From: CAVTYH01 sp963738835
GTDB lineage: Bacteria; Planctomycetota; Planctomycetia; Pirellulales; JADZDJ01
Direction of reading: 5' to 3'
DNA length: 64,000 nt
Assembly: GCA_963738835.1 (NCBI GenBank)
Contig: CAVTYH010000001.1
Coordinates: 372,001 to 436,000 of the forward strand
Positions 54,593-64,000 of this stretch are shown in pieces (position 1 is the stretch's first letter; each line of letters begins with the position of its first letter). A model generated the notes under the pieces. It had not been told where the DNA came from. It did no database searches and saw nothing but the letters and a program-made list of their open reading frames with translations. The position numbers and the translations under genes were made by a program.

Positions 54593-56358
54593 TCATTTGC
54601 GACCCAGCAGTTTTTTCACGTCCGCCCATGACCGCGTGTTGGCGACATCGGATTTTGTGAGCCCGCCGCGGCGGGCTTGAAGGATGCCGTAGCGCATGCA
54701 GGCCAAGCCGCTGGTGCTGTGGGCGTCGGTCGAGATGACGATCGGGATGCCTTGCTCACGGCAGGCCGCACATTGGATGTCATTCAAGTCCAGGCGTGCG
54801 GGATTGCTATTGAGTTCCAGAAACTTATTGTGCTGCTTGGCCGCTTCGTACACGGCTTCTAAATCGACCTCGTACGGTTTGCGACGGTTGATGATGCGAC
54901 CCGTCGGATGGGCGATGGCGCACACGTTGGGGTTCGCCAGGGCATCGACGATGCGCTTCGTGATTTCCTCGCGCGGTTGGTTTTGCCCGTAATGCACGCT
55001 GGCCACGACCCAATCGGCATGGCTCAAGCAATCGTCGTCGATATCGAGGCCACCGCGTTCAAGAATGTCGACTTCGACTCCTTTGAGCACCGTGAACCCG
55101 CGCAGGCCGGCGTTGATTTTATCGATTTGCTCCCATTGCCGTCGCAGTCGATCGGCCGTCAATCCATTGGCCATGCTCACGCGTTTGGAGTGATCGGTAA
55201 TGGCGATGTACTTCAGCCCACGTTCTTGGGCGGCGGCGATCATTTCCTCCAGCGTCGCTTTGCCGTCGGTCGAATCGGTGTGCATGTGCAGATCGCCCTG
55301 CATGTCGTCCAGCTCGACGAGCTTCGGCAGCTTGCCTTCGGCAGCCCAAGCGAATTCCCAGCGGTTTTCGCGCAGCTCCGGGGGAATCAGAGGCAGATCG
55401 AGCGTCGCATACACATCTTTTTCCGTTCGGCCGGCGATGTAGACGCCTTCCTCTTCCGAGTCTTCGCTTCCCTTTTTTTTCGATTTGCCATCGACCCGAA
55501 ATACTCCGTACTCATTGATTTTCAGCCCGCGATCTTTCGCCAGCCCGCGGAGCACGATGTTGTGAGCTTTCGAGCCGGTGAAGTATTGCAGGGCGGCGCC
55601 GAACGATTCCGCCGGCACAATACGCAGATCGATTTGCAGGCCACTGGCCAGGCGGATCGACATTTTCGTCTCGCCGCGGCCCAGTACGGCGGCAATTCCC
55701 TCGAATTCACCGAGCCGATTCATCACTTCGTCGGAGTCGTTGCTTTCCACGAGCACATCCAGATCACCGATGGTTTCGCAGCCACGGCGGAAACTGCCGG
55801 CCATATCAATTTGTTTCAGACTTCGACAGGTCTTCAAATGTGCTTGCAGTGCTTGTGCATGACTATCGGCCTCGGCCCAGTACATTCGCTCCACCTCCGG
55901 CGAGGTGGCGAACGCCAAACCTTCGAGAATCGTGGCCTCTGTCTTTTCACCGAAGCCTTTCAGTTCACGCACCCGATGAGAATCGCAGGCAGCCTTCAAG
56001 TCTTCGAGTGAATTGACGTGCAATTCCTTGTGCAGCGTGGCTGCTTTTTTCGGACCGACGCCAGGAATGCGCAGCAAAGCCAGCACACTGGCGGGAACTT
56101 GCGCTTGCAACTCTTCCAGCATCGGCAGCTTGCCGGTTTGGACCAGCGTTTCGATTTTGACGCTAAGATCTGCGCCAATGCCGTCGATATCGGTCAGTTT
56201 GCGCCGGAATCGGCCACAATTTTTGCAACCGGTTCCGACAGGTCGTGAATCGTTCGGCTGGCATTTCGGTACGCTCGCACACGAAAGGAGTTGGCTCCCT
56301 GAAATTCCAGGATGTCGGCGATCAGCTCGAAAGCGGCGGCAACATCGGCGTTTTTCAT
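54593..56358 (-). CDS. polX: DNA polymerase X with PHP domain, one frameshift
   Basis: I start at 56358 (MKNADVAAAFELIADILEFQ), the usual PolX N-terminus. The frame shifts near 56205; rejoined, RTIHDLSEPVAKIVA runs on to LTDIDGIGADLSVKIETLVQ. A helix-hairpin-helix (LLRIPGVGPKKAATLHKELH) follows, then the palm with SFRRGCETIGDLDVLVES and the PHP domain with GDLHMHTDSTDGKATLEEM and AITDHSKRVSMANGL. It fills short gaps in base-excision repair and its PHP domain has exonuclease activity. About 588 aa, normal for bacterial PolX. Confidence 0.9.
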
Positions 56359-56368
56359 GGCGAAAATA

Positions 56369-56612
56369 GACGGTAGGCAGTAGGCGGCAGTGAGCTTGCC
56401 AGTGTTGGTAGACATCATTGTGCGTGATCGCCGCGAAGTTTCAACATGCGGGTCTGTTATCGGTGGTCCTCAGGCACGGTTTACGTTCGAGGGATTTTGC
56501 ACCTTGGTCACACGGGACAATCCTCTTATCATGACTTTCGAAGTCGTGCGTGGTGCGCTTACTGTTGCCGCCTACGGCCTACCGCTTACGGCCTACTGGC
56601 CGAGGAGACACT
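56369..56612. repeat. GTAGGCAGTAGGCGG-type repeats flanking the polX/mqnD spacer
   Basis: A GGTAGGCAGTAGGCGGCAGT run lies at 56369-56390, and GCCGCCTACGGCCTACCGCT with more GGCCTAC units at 56562-56605. They relate to the run at 43911-43983. Their bases encode no protein and sit in the divergent spacer between polX and mqnD. Confidence 0.5.
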
Positions 56613-56642
56613 TTGACTACCGCAACCAAACCGCCGGCGAAG

Positions 56643-57497
56643 ATGAAGCAAGTGATCCGCGTGGGGCACAGCCCCGATCCGGACGATGCGTTCATGTTTC
56701 ATGCGCTGGCAAATGACAAAATTGATACTGGTCCGTTTGAATTTCGGCATGAGCTGGTGGATATCGAAACGCTTAACCGCCGAGCATTTGCGGGCGAATT
56801 GGAGCTAACGGCCGTCAGCATTCATGCTTACGCCTATCTGACCGACAAGTACGTTCTTTGCCCCTGCGGCGCCAGTATGGGCGATCGTTATGGGCCAATG
56901 GTGGTGGCGAAGCGGCAGTATTCGATCGACGATCTGCGACCGCTGACGATCGCCGTGCCAGGGAAGTTGACCACGGCATATTTGGCGCTGCGGCTGTGCT
57001 TAGGCCTCGATTTCAAGCACGTCGTGGTGCCGTTCGATCGAATCATCGAGGCCACGTTGGCGGGCGAATATAAAGGGCAACCAATCGACGCGGGCCTAAT
57101 CATTCACGAAGGGCAATTGACTTATGGCCAGAGTGGTTTGAAGCTGGCCGTCGATTTGGGCGAATGGTGGTTCGAAAAGACGGGCCTGCCTCTACCTCTG
57201 GGTGGCAACGTGCTGCGACGGGATTTGGGAACCAACACCATTCGCGACGTCAATCGCTTGCTAAAACAAAGCATTGAATATGGATTGGGTCACCGCGCGG
57301 AAGCGCTCAATTACGCACTTCAATATGGCCGCGATTTGGATACCGCCAAAGCCGACAAGTTTGTCGGCATGTACGTGAATGACTGGACGCTTGATTTCGG
57401 CCCCCGCGGCCGCGAAGCGGTAGGGCGATTGTTGGCAGAGGGGCACACAGCGGGTGTGATCCCGAAGCTTGTTGAGCCAGAGTTTGTCGAAGCGTAA
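56643..57497 (+). CDS. mqnD: 1,4-dihydroxy-6-naphthoate synthase (futalosine menaquinone pathway)
   Basis: The protein is MqnD by pattern: MKQVIRVGHSPDPDDAFMFH at the start, LTAVSIHAYAYLTDKYVLCP, IAVPGKLTTAYLALRL, a catalytic-type AGLIIHEGQLTYGQSGLK with His, and LPLPLGGNVLRRDLG. It converts cyclic dehypoxanthinyl futalosine to 1,4-dihydroxy-6-naphthoate. The start at 56643 is the first conserved Met; a TTG at 56613 would add ten residues. Length is 284 aa, as expected. It implies menaquinone by the futalosine route in this organism. Confidence 0.92.
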   Translation: MKQVIRVGHSPDPDDAFMFHALANDKIDTGPFEFRHELVDIETLNRRAFAGELELTAVSIHAYAYLTDKYVLCPCGASMGDRYGPMVVAKRQYSIDDLRPLTIAVPGKLTTAYLALRLCLGLDFKHVVVPFDRIIEATLAGEYKGQPIDAGLIIHEGQLTYGQSGLKLAVDLGEWWFEKTGLPLPLGGNVLRRDLGTNTIRDVNRLLKQSIEYGLGHRAEALNYALQYGRDLDTAKADKFVGMYVNDWTLDFGPRGREAVGRLLAEGHTAGVIPKLVEPEFVEA

Positions 57498-57506
57498 GAT
57501 GTCTGC

Positions 57507-57830
57507 GTGGAGCCTAACCATCAACCACCGCGAAAAGTGCCGCCGATGCCCCAGCGGCCGGCTTCGGAAGTTGATTCAGAACGGCCGCGCAAATCGATCT
57601 GGTCAGTGCTGATTGCTGGACTGGTCAGCCTGTTGTTGTTTGTGGGCTTGACGCTATTGGCCGCGCCGGTCTTCGGCGTGATGTTGTGCGTGATTGCGGT
57701 CTTCGGTCTGTTCTGCACCGTAGCGATTGGTCACTACGTTTTCTGGGGTCACTGGCTGGGCGATGCTATTCGCCGTGAAGTGGAAGAAGAAGAGGCTCGC
57801 GAAGCCGCAGAAAAAAAGCTGCCGGATTAG
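57507..57830 (+). CDS. Hypothetical two-helix membrane protein
   Basis: The GTG at 57507 (MEPNHQPPRKVPPMPQRPAS) or the ATG at 57546 may be the start. Two hydrophobic segments lie at about residues 33-54 and 57-77, followed by a charged tail, EVEEEEAREAAEKKLPD. No family is recognised. It follows mqnD after 9 nt, so the two are probably co-transcribed. It is convergent with the thioredoxin-like gene. Confidence 0.55.
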   Translation: MEPNHQPPRKVPPMPQRPASEVDSERPRKSIWSVLIAGLVSLLLFVGLTLLAAPVFGVMLCVIAVFGLFCTVAIGHYVFWGHWLGDAIRREVEEEEAREAAEKKLPD

Positions 57831-57854
57831 CCGTTACTTTCCAGCCGTTGCGCT

Positions 57855-58446
57855 TCACACTTTCACATGGCCGTAGTAATCCGGCTCGTTGCTTGGCTTC
57901 CACTTGATGTTGCAGCCGATGCTTGGCCGCTGTTTTTCTGAAACCGGTTTGCCGGCCAACACCGCATCTACGCGCGCGCGCAAATCGCGGCCGGTTACCG
58001 GAATGCCGGAGTCGGGTCGGCTGTCGTCCATCTGTCCACGGTAGACCAGCTTGTGATCTTTGTCGAACAAAAAGAAATCGGGTGTGCAGGCGGCTTTGTA
58101 ATTTTTGGCGACTTCCTGCGATTCATCGAACAGGTAGGGGAATGTGTAGCCGCGGTTTTCGGCCTCGTGAACCATTTGCTCCGGCGAATCGGCGGGATAC
58201 TTCGTGGCGTCGTTGGAATTGATGCCGACCACCGCGACTCCTTGGGTTTGATATTGCCGCGCCAGTTGCGACAGAGCCGGCGCCACGTGTTTCACAAACG
58301 GACAGTGGTTGCAAATAAATGCCACAAGTAGCGCCGGCGCCGATTTGAAATCGTCGATCGAAACCATCCGGCCATCGACGTTCGGCAAGTGAAAATACGG
58401 GGCCTTCGTGCCAAGCGGCAGCATCGTGCTAGGTGTGCGAGCCATA
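57855..58446 (-). CDS. Thioredoxin-like redox protein (AhpC/TSA-type)
   Basis: I start at ATG 58446 (MARTPSTMLPLGTKAPYFHL). The redox pair CNHC (residues 45 and 48) lies in AFICNHCPFVKH, and GINSNDATKYPADSPEQMV and YKAACTPDFFLFDKDHKLVY follow. The pattern is that of a thioredoxin-fold peroxiredoxin-like protein. It lacks a signal peptide at this start, so it is probably cytoplasmic. Length is 196 aa. A much longer upstream in-frame extension looks like antisense of a non-coding region and is rejected. Confidence 0.8.
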
Positions 58447-58745
58447 TCTAATTCCAGGAGAATAATGAGGTCATTTATTGCCACAGAGCCGGCGATCGAT
58501 CCGCACTGAATTGTATCAGCCTGGCAAACCACAGCTACCCGGTGCGGTTGACTCAATTTGCCGAGATTGCCAGAATCTAGGCAGCGGCGGTCAGTGGACT
58601 CAACTGGCGGAGTGGGCTGGCTGTCGCGTTTTCCCGTGGCACTACCGTCGGCGGCTACCGACGAATAAATTCGCGCACACCGGGCTTGTGGGAAGCGGGC
58701 GGCTGAACCCGTTGAATCCGCGGTGCGCGGCAAGGATACGCCGTC
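58447..58745. other. Divergent intergenic region
   Basis: This 299-nt spacer lies between the thioredoxin-like gene (minus) and the large TPR protein (plus). I see no repeat, hairpin or small gene, only the space where two promoters should lie. Confidence 0.4.
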
Positions 58746-61700
58746 ATGGCGACGCGATTTGCATCTCCCTCGTTGCGACGCCGGTTTGCATGGACACTGG
58801 CTTCGATCGCTGCGATTGGACTGGTTTCCGGCGTGTCGATGACAATCTATCGGCAAGCAAGAAATGCGCCTCCGGCGCCAGCCGTTGCTGCCGTGCCGGA
58901 AGTCAAACCGGTCAATGCCGCTGAAAAGAAGACAGATCAAAAAACCGATCGGCAACCAACTCAGCCCGAGCCGCCGCCGGGCCCTAAGCTCGCGGGCGAT
59001 TTTCATTCCGCACGGTATGGATACACCGTGGCGCTGGAAGGCACGCAGTGGTCGCGTTGGGAAGACCTGGCTCAGATCGTGCCGGAAGCCGAATGGGGCG
59101 CACTACTGAACAGCTATGGTCGGTTTCTGGTCATTCCAGTTTCACTGGGCGATTTGGATCCGCGGCCCGAGGCGCTGGATCATGCGCTGTTGGCCCGTTT
59201 GGGCATCGCCTATCCCAGCGATCGGCTAAGCGAATTTCAGACCGTGGAACGGCAAGGCGTAATGGGGCACAGCTTTCAGCTCACGCGTGATGTGGCCGGC
59301 GCAGAAAACGATTATCGGCTATGGGTGCTCAGGCGCGGCGACATTGCCTATTTGGCGGCGGCCTGGCTCGATCGATCAGCGGCGGGCGGCGCGGCCGTCG
59401 ATGCTGCGGTTCTCGATGACGCACTCGGGCGATTAAGTTTTGACGCTGCTCCTCCACCTTCGCCGCGCACTGAATCGCTGAATGCGTTCCAGCGGCAGGC
59501 ACATGGCAACATCTACAACGATCTGGGGTTGTCGGCATTCAACGCCCGCGATTTTTCCGGCGCGATCGATTGCTTCCGTCGCGCATTTGAATTGCAGCCG
59601 AACGATCCGGCCATTCTGACGAATCTCGTGAATTCGCACGTGGAACTCAAGCAATTTCGACAGGCGCTGGCGGAGTTGGATCCGCACATCAATCGCTTCC
59701 CCAATCAGCCCGACCTGTGGGCCGGACGAGCGTTTTTATTGGCCGAGTTAGGCGAAACCGAGGCCGCGGCCAGTGCTTATGCCGCTCTGTTTGCGACCGG
59801 TTATTGGGCCGAAGCGCCGTTTACGCAGTATATCACGCTGCTGGCCGAAAATGATCGTGGAGATGAAGCGCTGGCGGCGGTTGAGCGTTTTTTGCAGGCG
59901 AAAGATTCGTTTGCCGTGCGGCGATTGCAAGCCTCACTGTATCGCCAACGTGGCGACCACGAACAAGCCGTGGCCATTCTCGCTCGATTGGCACAAAACC
60001 GTCCATTCAGCGCCGAACTTGAATACGATCTGGCCGAAAGTTTTTTGACCACCAATCGATTTCAAGAATCGCTGGACGTTTGTCGCCAACTGCTCGACCA
60101 CCGTTACGACACGGCCCATACCTATCTGCTGCAAGCGCGCGGCCAGTACGGGCTGAAATGGTATGCGGAAGCCAAATCGTCGTTGGAAGCCGCAATTAAA
60201 CGCGAACCGGCCAACAAAGATGCTCAGGAATTGCTGCAACTCGTGAGCGGGATGTTGGGCGAAGGGAACAACGGCGCGATTCAAGAAGCGATTGATCCCG
60301 TACCGCTGCCCGAGCAATTTTCCAATCAAGACAACACGGCGGCCTCACGTGGCGTTGCCGACAGCGGGTTGAATGAATTTGGCGCGTACTACACCAGCCG
60401 TCAGGTGGCCATCAGCTTTCAAGCCGGCAAAGAATTCAAGCTAACCGACCGTCGCACCATTCGCGTAGCCGACGCCTCGGGCGTGCAGCGATTCAGCACC
60501 ATCCAGGTGCCGTTCGATCCCTTGGGCGAGCAATTGTATGTGAACCGCTTGCATGTGACCGACGGCCAGGGAAAGGAAGTCGCCGTCGGGAAGTCTTCGG
60601 ATTATTACGTGATCGATGGGTCGCGATCCGACGCACCGACGCACGGCAAACTTCTGAATATCCCCGTGCCGGGATTGCAGCCCGGCAGTACGATCGAGCT
60701 AGTGCTGACTCGCCGCGATCTTGCGCCACCGAGTGAATTTCCATACACGGCCCATATATTTTCTTCCGAAGTGCCGGTGTTGTCGGCAGTCTTGTTTGTC
60801 GCCGCAGACGAGTCGGAAATTAAGTATCAGACTTCGCCGGGAGTCCATCAGGAGCATGCCGAGGAGGGTCTGGCATGGTCAATTAACAATCCGATGGTGT
60901 ATCGCAGCGAGCCGCTTCAGCCAGCGCGCAGCACATTCCTGCCGGGAGTAATCATCGGCTCGTCGAAAACCACGTGGGATCGTCTGGCGAAAGAGTATCT
61001 GGCATCGATTGCCGATCGAACTACGCCGGACGCCGAAATTCAATCGCTGGCCAAACAACTCACTGAGGGAGCCTCCGATGACGAAGCTCGCACGATTGCC
61101 TTGGTGCGCTATGTGCAAAATGATTTGACGTACAAAGCGGTTGAGTTTGGCCGTCATGCGCGCGTACCCAGCGTCCCGGCCGATGTCGTTAAAGCCAAAT
61201 ACGGCGATTGCAAAGACCACGCACTGTTGTTGGTTCAATTGCTCGGCGCCTGCCACATTAAAGCGTATTTGACGCTGGCCAACCTCGACGCGCCGGTCGA
61301 TCCGCAGTTCGCCTCACTGGAACAGTTCAATCACGTGCTCGTGTATGTGCCAGGCTTTGGCGGCGGTAAGTGTTTCGATTGCACGGAAAAAGATGCCGAT
61401 CTGATTTCGATCCCAGCGCCCGTCGATTTAGGCGGCGAAAAGGTGTTTGTCCTCGACAATAGTCAGCCACGGTTTATCGATTTGCCGGATTATGGTCTCA
61501 AAAGCAGCCGCCTGGCCGTGAACCGCACCGTACGGGTAGTAAATCAAGCAGATGCGTCGGTCGAAGAAACTGTGACGGTTACCGGCTACCATGCGGCATT
61601 TTTACGGGGCATGTTCAAAGGCGTGGCGGTTGCGGATCGGGCCGCAACTTTGCAAACAGAAATCGCGCCCTTGGGTGGCGGCATGCAAGTGCAATCGCTG

Positions 61701-62147
61701 GCAATCGAACATCTGGCGGACCGTAATCAGCCACTTGTATTTAAGGCAGTTTACCTTGTGCGCGGCCGCTTCCAGGCCGCCGACGATGCGCTGGTGGGAC
61801 AAATTCCCGCGCTTTGGGAGCAAATGTACTTGGAAGTGCCGCCGGTGCGAACACGTCGCACGCCGTTTGAAGTGGAATATCCCTTGGAGTTTTCCAGCAC
61901 CGTGGAATTTATCGCGCCGAAGGGGTTTGCTATCGAACCGCCGGCGTCTGCCGATAACCGTAACGAATCGGTGTTCGCGGTTTGGAAGATTCACACCACG
62001 CCCAATCGCCAGGGGCTCAAAGCCCAGTATGAATTGCAGTTGAATTCCGGTCGCTACCCGGCCAGCGATTATTCGCGTTACAGTGAAGATTTCAGCCGTG
62101 CCAACGCCGCTTTGTCGCAAAGTGTGGTTTTGAAACGGGCGAAATGA
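58746..62147 (+). CDS. Large TPR - DUF3857 - transglutaminase protein
   Basis: The N-terminus has a membrane helix at about residues 15-36. TPR-like helical repeats run from about residue 255 (NIYNDLGLSAFNARDFSGAI) to 490. DUF3857 follows from about residue 550 (VAISFQAGKEFKLTDRRTIR, then PFDPLGEQLYVNRLHV). The transglutaminase-like domain has its catalytic Cys in YGDCKDHALLL near residue 821, the His in QFNHVLVYV and the Asp in CFDCTEKD. The C-terminal beta-region ends SVVLKRAK. At 1,133 aa it is intact. Members are membrane-tethered cysteine enzymes of unknown substrate. It is followed by a TPR protein gene 48 nt later. Confidence 0.85.
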   Translation: MATRFASPSLRRRFAWTLASIAAIGLVSGVSMTIYRQARNAPPAPAVAAVPEVKPVNAAEKKTDQKTDRQPTQPEPPPGPKLAGDFHSARYGYTVALEGTQWSRWEDLAQIVPEAEWGALLNSYGRFLVIPVSLGDLDPRPEALDHALLARLGIAYPSDRLSEFQTVERQGVMGHSFQLTRDVAGAENDYRLWVLRRGDIAYLAAAWLDRSAAGGAAVDAAVLDDALGRLSFDAAPPPSPRTESLNAFQRQAHGNIYNDLGLSAFNARDFSGAIDCFRRAFELQPNDPAILTNLVNSHVELKQFRQALAELDPHINRFPNQPDLWAGRAFLLAELGETEAAASAYAALFATGYWAEAPFTQYITLLAENDRGDEALAAVERFLQAKDSFAVRRLQASLYRQRGDHEQAVAILARLAQNRPFSAELEYDLAESFLTTNRFQESLDVCRQLLDHRYDTAHTYLLQARGQYGLKWYAEAKSSLEAAIKREPANKDAQELLQLVSGMLGEGNNGAIQEAIDPVPLPEQFSNQDNTAASRGVADSGLNEFGAYYTSRQVAISFQAGKEFKLTDRRTIRVADASGVQRFSTIQVPFDPLGEQLYVNRLHVTDGQGKEVAVGKSSDYYVIDGSRSDAPTHGKLLNIPVPGLQPGSTIELVLTRRDLAPPSEFPYTAHIFSSEVPVLSAVLFVAADESEIKYQTSPGVHQEHAEEGLAWSINNPMVYRSEPLQPARSTFLPGVIIGSSKTTWDRLAKEYLASIADRTTPDAEIQSLAKQLTEGASDDEARTIALVRYVQNDLTYKAVEFGRHARVPSVPADVVKAKYGDCKDHALLLVQLLGACHIKAYLTLANLDAPVDPQFASLEQFNHVLVYVPGFGGGKCFDCTEKDADLISIPAPVDLGGEKVFVLDNSQPRFIDLPDYGLKSSRLAVNRTVRVVNQADASVEETVTVTGYHAAFLRGMFKGVAVADRAATLQTEIAPLGGGMQVQSLAIEHLADRNQPLVFKAVYLVRGRFQAADDALVGQIPALWEQMYLEVPPVRTRRTPFEVEYPLEFSSTVEFIAPKGFAIEPPASADNRNESVFAVWKIHTTPNRQGLKAQYELQLNSGRYPASDYSRYSEDFSRANAALSQSVVLKRAK

Positions 62148-62195
62148 ACTGCATCCTGGGCAGGTCTTTCCCGTGTTTGAGTTAGCGAGGCATTC

Positions 62196-63541
62196 ATGCT
62201 CACTCACCTTGTTGTTTGTCTAGCCGTGCTAGCAGCCGACGATGCGGCTTCGACCAAGGCCCAAGCGGTCGCTTCTCAATTCTCCGCCGGTAGCCGAGTG
62301 ATTGTCATCCACGAAACTCCACTGCGGGTCGACGACCGGGCGGTCAAACAGTTATCACCCGGAACCGCGCTCACGGTCGAAGAGACGCAGGACGGTTTTC
62401 TGGGAGTTACCGCCGGCCGGCAGGGCTGGGTTGATGAGAAGGATGTCGTTGCCAGAGATAAAGCCATCGAACCGCTTACCGGGCTGATTGCCAGCGATCC
62501 CGACAATGTCGATCTTCATCAATCTCGCGCCCAACTCGCGGCGGAAAAGAAGAAATGGGACGTCGCCATCGACGACTACACACAGCTTGTTCGTTTGGAA
62601 CCGAATGAAGCAAAACACTATCTGGATCGCGGAGCAGTTTGGGACGCACGGCTCGACTGGGAAAAGGCACTGAAAGATTTCGATGACGGCGTTCGACTTT
62701 CCAATAACTCCACCGAAGCGCTCATGCTGCGTGGCAGTGCTTGGGGCGATAAAGGCGATGCCGACAAAGCGATCGCTGATTTCGACGAAGCGCTCAAAAA
62801 TGAAGAAGACGACCAGGTGAAGGCCGAAATCCTGCGTCGTCGCGGAAATGTGAATGTCAACCGGCGCGATTTCGATAAAGCATTCGCCGATTTCAAAGAA
62901 GCCATCCGGTTAAACGTTACCGATCCGTGGAATTTTTATTCGCGGGCTCAAGCGAATGTGGCTGCCGGAAAACTCGATGCCGCAATTACCGATTTCTCCG
63001 CGGCCATTTTTCTGGACAAGCAAAACGCATTGCTCTATGCCGCTCGAGGCGATGTTTTTCGACGGAAGCATGATTTTGACAACGCTCAGTTTAACTTCGA
63101 CCAGGCCATCAAGCTTGAGCCACATAGCGAGGACGCCTGGAACGGTCTGGCGATGTTGCATCAGGAAGAAGGGCACTTTGGCAAGGCCGTCGAGGATTAC
63201 CAAGTTTTGCTGAAAGCGAATCCCGACGACCAATTGGCCCATAACAATTTGGCCTGGCTATTGGCAACTTGTACCGAAGATATGCCCGCAACGGCGTCGC
63301 CGCCGTCGAACACGCCAAAAAAGCGGTCGAGATTTCTGAGAACAAGCTGCCTTGGATCATCGACACGCTGGCTGCGGCTTACGCCGAAGCGGGCGATTTC
63401 GACAAGGCCGTCGAATCTCAGCAAAAAGCCATTCAACTGACCACCGACGAGAAGCAACGCGACGACCTACGCACCCGGCTGGAACTCTACCAGCAACGCA
63501 AGCCGTATCGTGAAAAACCAGGCGCTGACCACGCCAATTGA
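62196..63541 (+). CDS. TPR protein with SH3-like N-terminus, one frameshift
   Basis: A signal-like MLTHLVVCLAVLAADD is followed by an SH3-like segment (VIVIHETPLRVDDRAVKQLS, GFLGVTAGRQGWVDEKDVV). Many TPR units follow, for example IDDYTQLVRLEPNEAKHYLD and AIADFDEALKNEEDD. Near 63285 one indel breaks the frame; rejoining TCTED to ARNGVAAVEHAKKAVE gives a last repeat and the end YREKPGADHAN. About 448 aa. The protein would be a periplasmic scaffold. The break is probably a sequence error, because the repeats continue normally after it. Confidence 0.75.
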
Positions 63542-63674
63542 GTGGTTCGCCCGGCAATCGCTTTCCTTGAATCCGCGGGAATTCGCCGTTAGGCTAGAGA
63601 GACGGCTTTTTAGCCCGCTGCGCCTGGATTGCGCAGTGCGGCAGAGGCCCCTACCTGCGATTCAATTCCGCTGC

Positions 63675-64000
63675 ATGTCGCATACGTTTCATCGATATCG
63701 AATTGGCGACGAGCCTGTGGCCGGCTATCGGCTCACCGACCATTTGGGCGCTGGAGGCTTCGGCGAAGTCTGGAAAGCCAATGCGCCCGGCGGGACAGAA
63801 GTTGCGCTCAAGATTATCGACTTGACCGGCCAGCAAGGCGTACAGGAATTTGCTTCGCTGCGGGTGGTGAAAAAGGTCCGGCACCCCAATTTGATTTCGC
63901 TTCAGGCTTTCTGGATGAAAGACGAAGCGGGACAAATTATCGACGAAGTCGGTCAATCGGCGCCCAGCGCGATCGATGTCACGGCGGGCAATCCGGCGGC
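63675..64000 (+). CDS. Serine/threonine protein kinase (3' partial)
   Basis: The frame from ATG 63675 (MSHTFHRYRIGDEPVAGYRL) is open to the end of the window. It contains the glycine-rich loop LGAGGFGEVWKA and the ATP-binding Lys in EVALKIID, then a region that fits the C-helix (VVKKVRHPNLISLQAFW). This is the N-lobe of a Hanks-type kinase, abundant in planctomycetes. The catalytic HRD and DFG motifs lie beyond the window. It begins 134 nt after the TPR gene. Confidence 0.85.
   Translation, partial: MSHTFHRYRIGDEPVAGYRLTDHLGAGGFGEVWKANAPGGTEVALKIIDLTGQQGVQEFASLRVVKKVRHPNLISLQAFWMKDEAGQIIDEVGQSAPSAIDVTAGNPA

Noticed and set aside
54908..56011. 367-aa plus-strand frame opposite polX
   Set aside because: Antisense shadow of a conserved polymerase gene.
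58447..59006. N-terminal extension of the thioredoxin-like gene
   Set aside because: The extension is Arg/Ser/Cys-rich, overlaps the start of the divergent TPR gene, and the family begins at the ATG at 58446.

Overview
The window looks like a chromosomal segment of a planctomycete, most likely of the Pirellulales type. The markers are the paired DUF1501 and DUF1549/DUF1553 (planctomycete cytochrome C) genes, a fused PQQ-type sugar dehydrogenase/cytochrome, a ThuA-like protein, secreted sugar hydrolases, many small secreted proteins of no known function, a Ser/Thr kinase at the right edge, a futalosine-pathway menaquinone gene (mqnD), and intergenic spaces full of short GC-rich palindromes. 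I found no rRNA, tRNA, CRISPR array, phage module or transposase.

Layout. 1-3.7 kb: membrane glycan/lipid-linked sugar operon (flippase-like protein, family-2 glycosyltransferase, GT-C-like protein). 3.8-6.3 kb: pentapeptide protein, HIT protein, AI-2E/PerM-type protein. 6.4-13.3 kb: hypothetical secreted proteins, DedA, ApbE, cytochrome c. 13.4-17.1 kb: ClpP-like protease, thrS, AT-rich secreted protein. 17.2-22.6 kb: regulatory/repeat element A, Y-family polymerase (dinB), large autotransporter. 22.9-27 kb: GH27 galactosidase, ThuA-like protein, SASA esterase (carbohydrate use). 27-27.5 kb: element C, a second copy of element A. 27.6-31.9 kb: GyrI-like protein, sugar dehydrogenase/cytochrome, small secreted protein with a canonical terminator. 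32.2-35 kb: anti-sigma-like protein, metallopeptidase, ECF sigma factor. 35-39.6 kb: DUF1501 and DUF1549/1553 pair. 40-45.6 kb: Nudix, GNAT/CelD, two HADs, RmlD-like and SpsF-like proteins (surface-sugar flavour). 46-48.8 kb: glgC and a divergent GH71/99-like hydrolase. 49.9-50.6 kb: HigBA-type toxin-antitoxin. 50.7-58.4 kb: leuS, Fur family, polX, mqnD, thioredoxin-like protein. 58.7-64 kb: large TPR/DUF3857/transglutaminase protein, TPR protein, kinase start.

The most interesting structure is a pair of homologous non-coding elements (A near 17.24-17.60 kb on plus; C near 27.40-27.13 kb on minus). Each has a sigma70-like promoter with an ATAC-N4-GTAT-type palindrome in its spacer, a leader of about 150-235 nt, and an 8-unit array of CCGTTTTC-like decamers whose T-tracts recur every 10 nt and then every 9 nt in the same register in both copies. 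The same palindrome, as a perfect 6+4+6 inverted repeat, overlaps the -10 and start codon of dinB next to element A. This suggests a shared regulator, possibly of the SOS type, controlling dinB and these elements.

A caution for every user: about sixteen genes, including essential ones such as thrS (four shifts), carry small indels that break the frame while both halves stay well conserved. I read these as sequencing or assembly errors and give rejoined gene spans.
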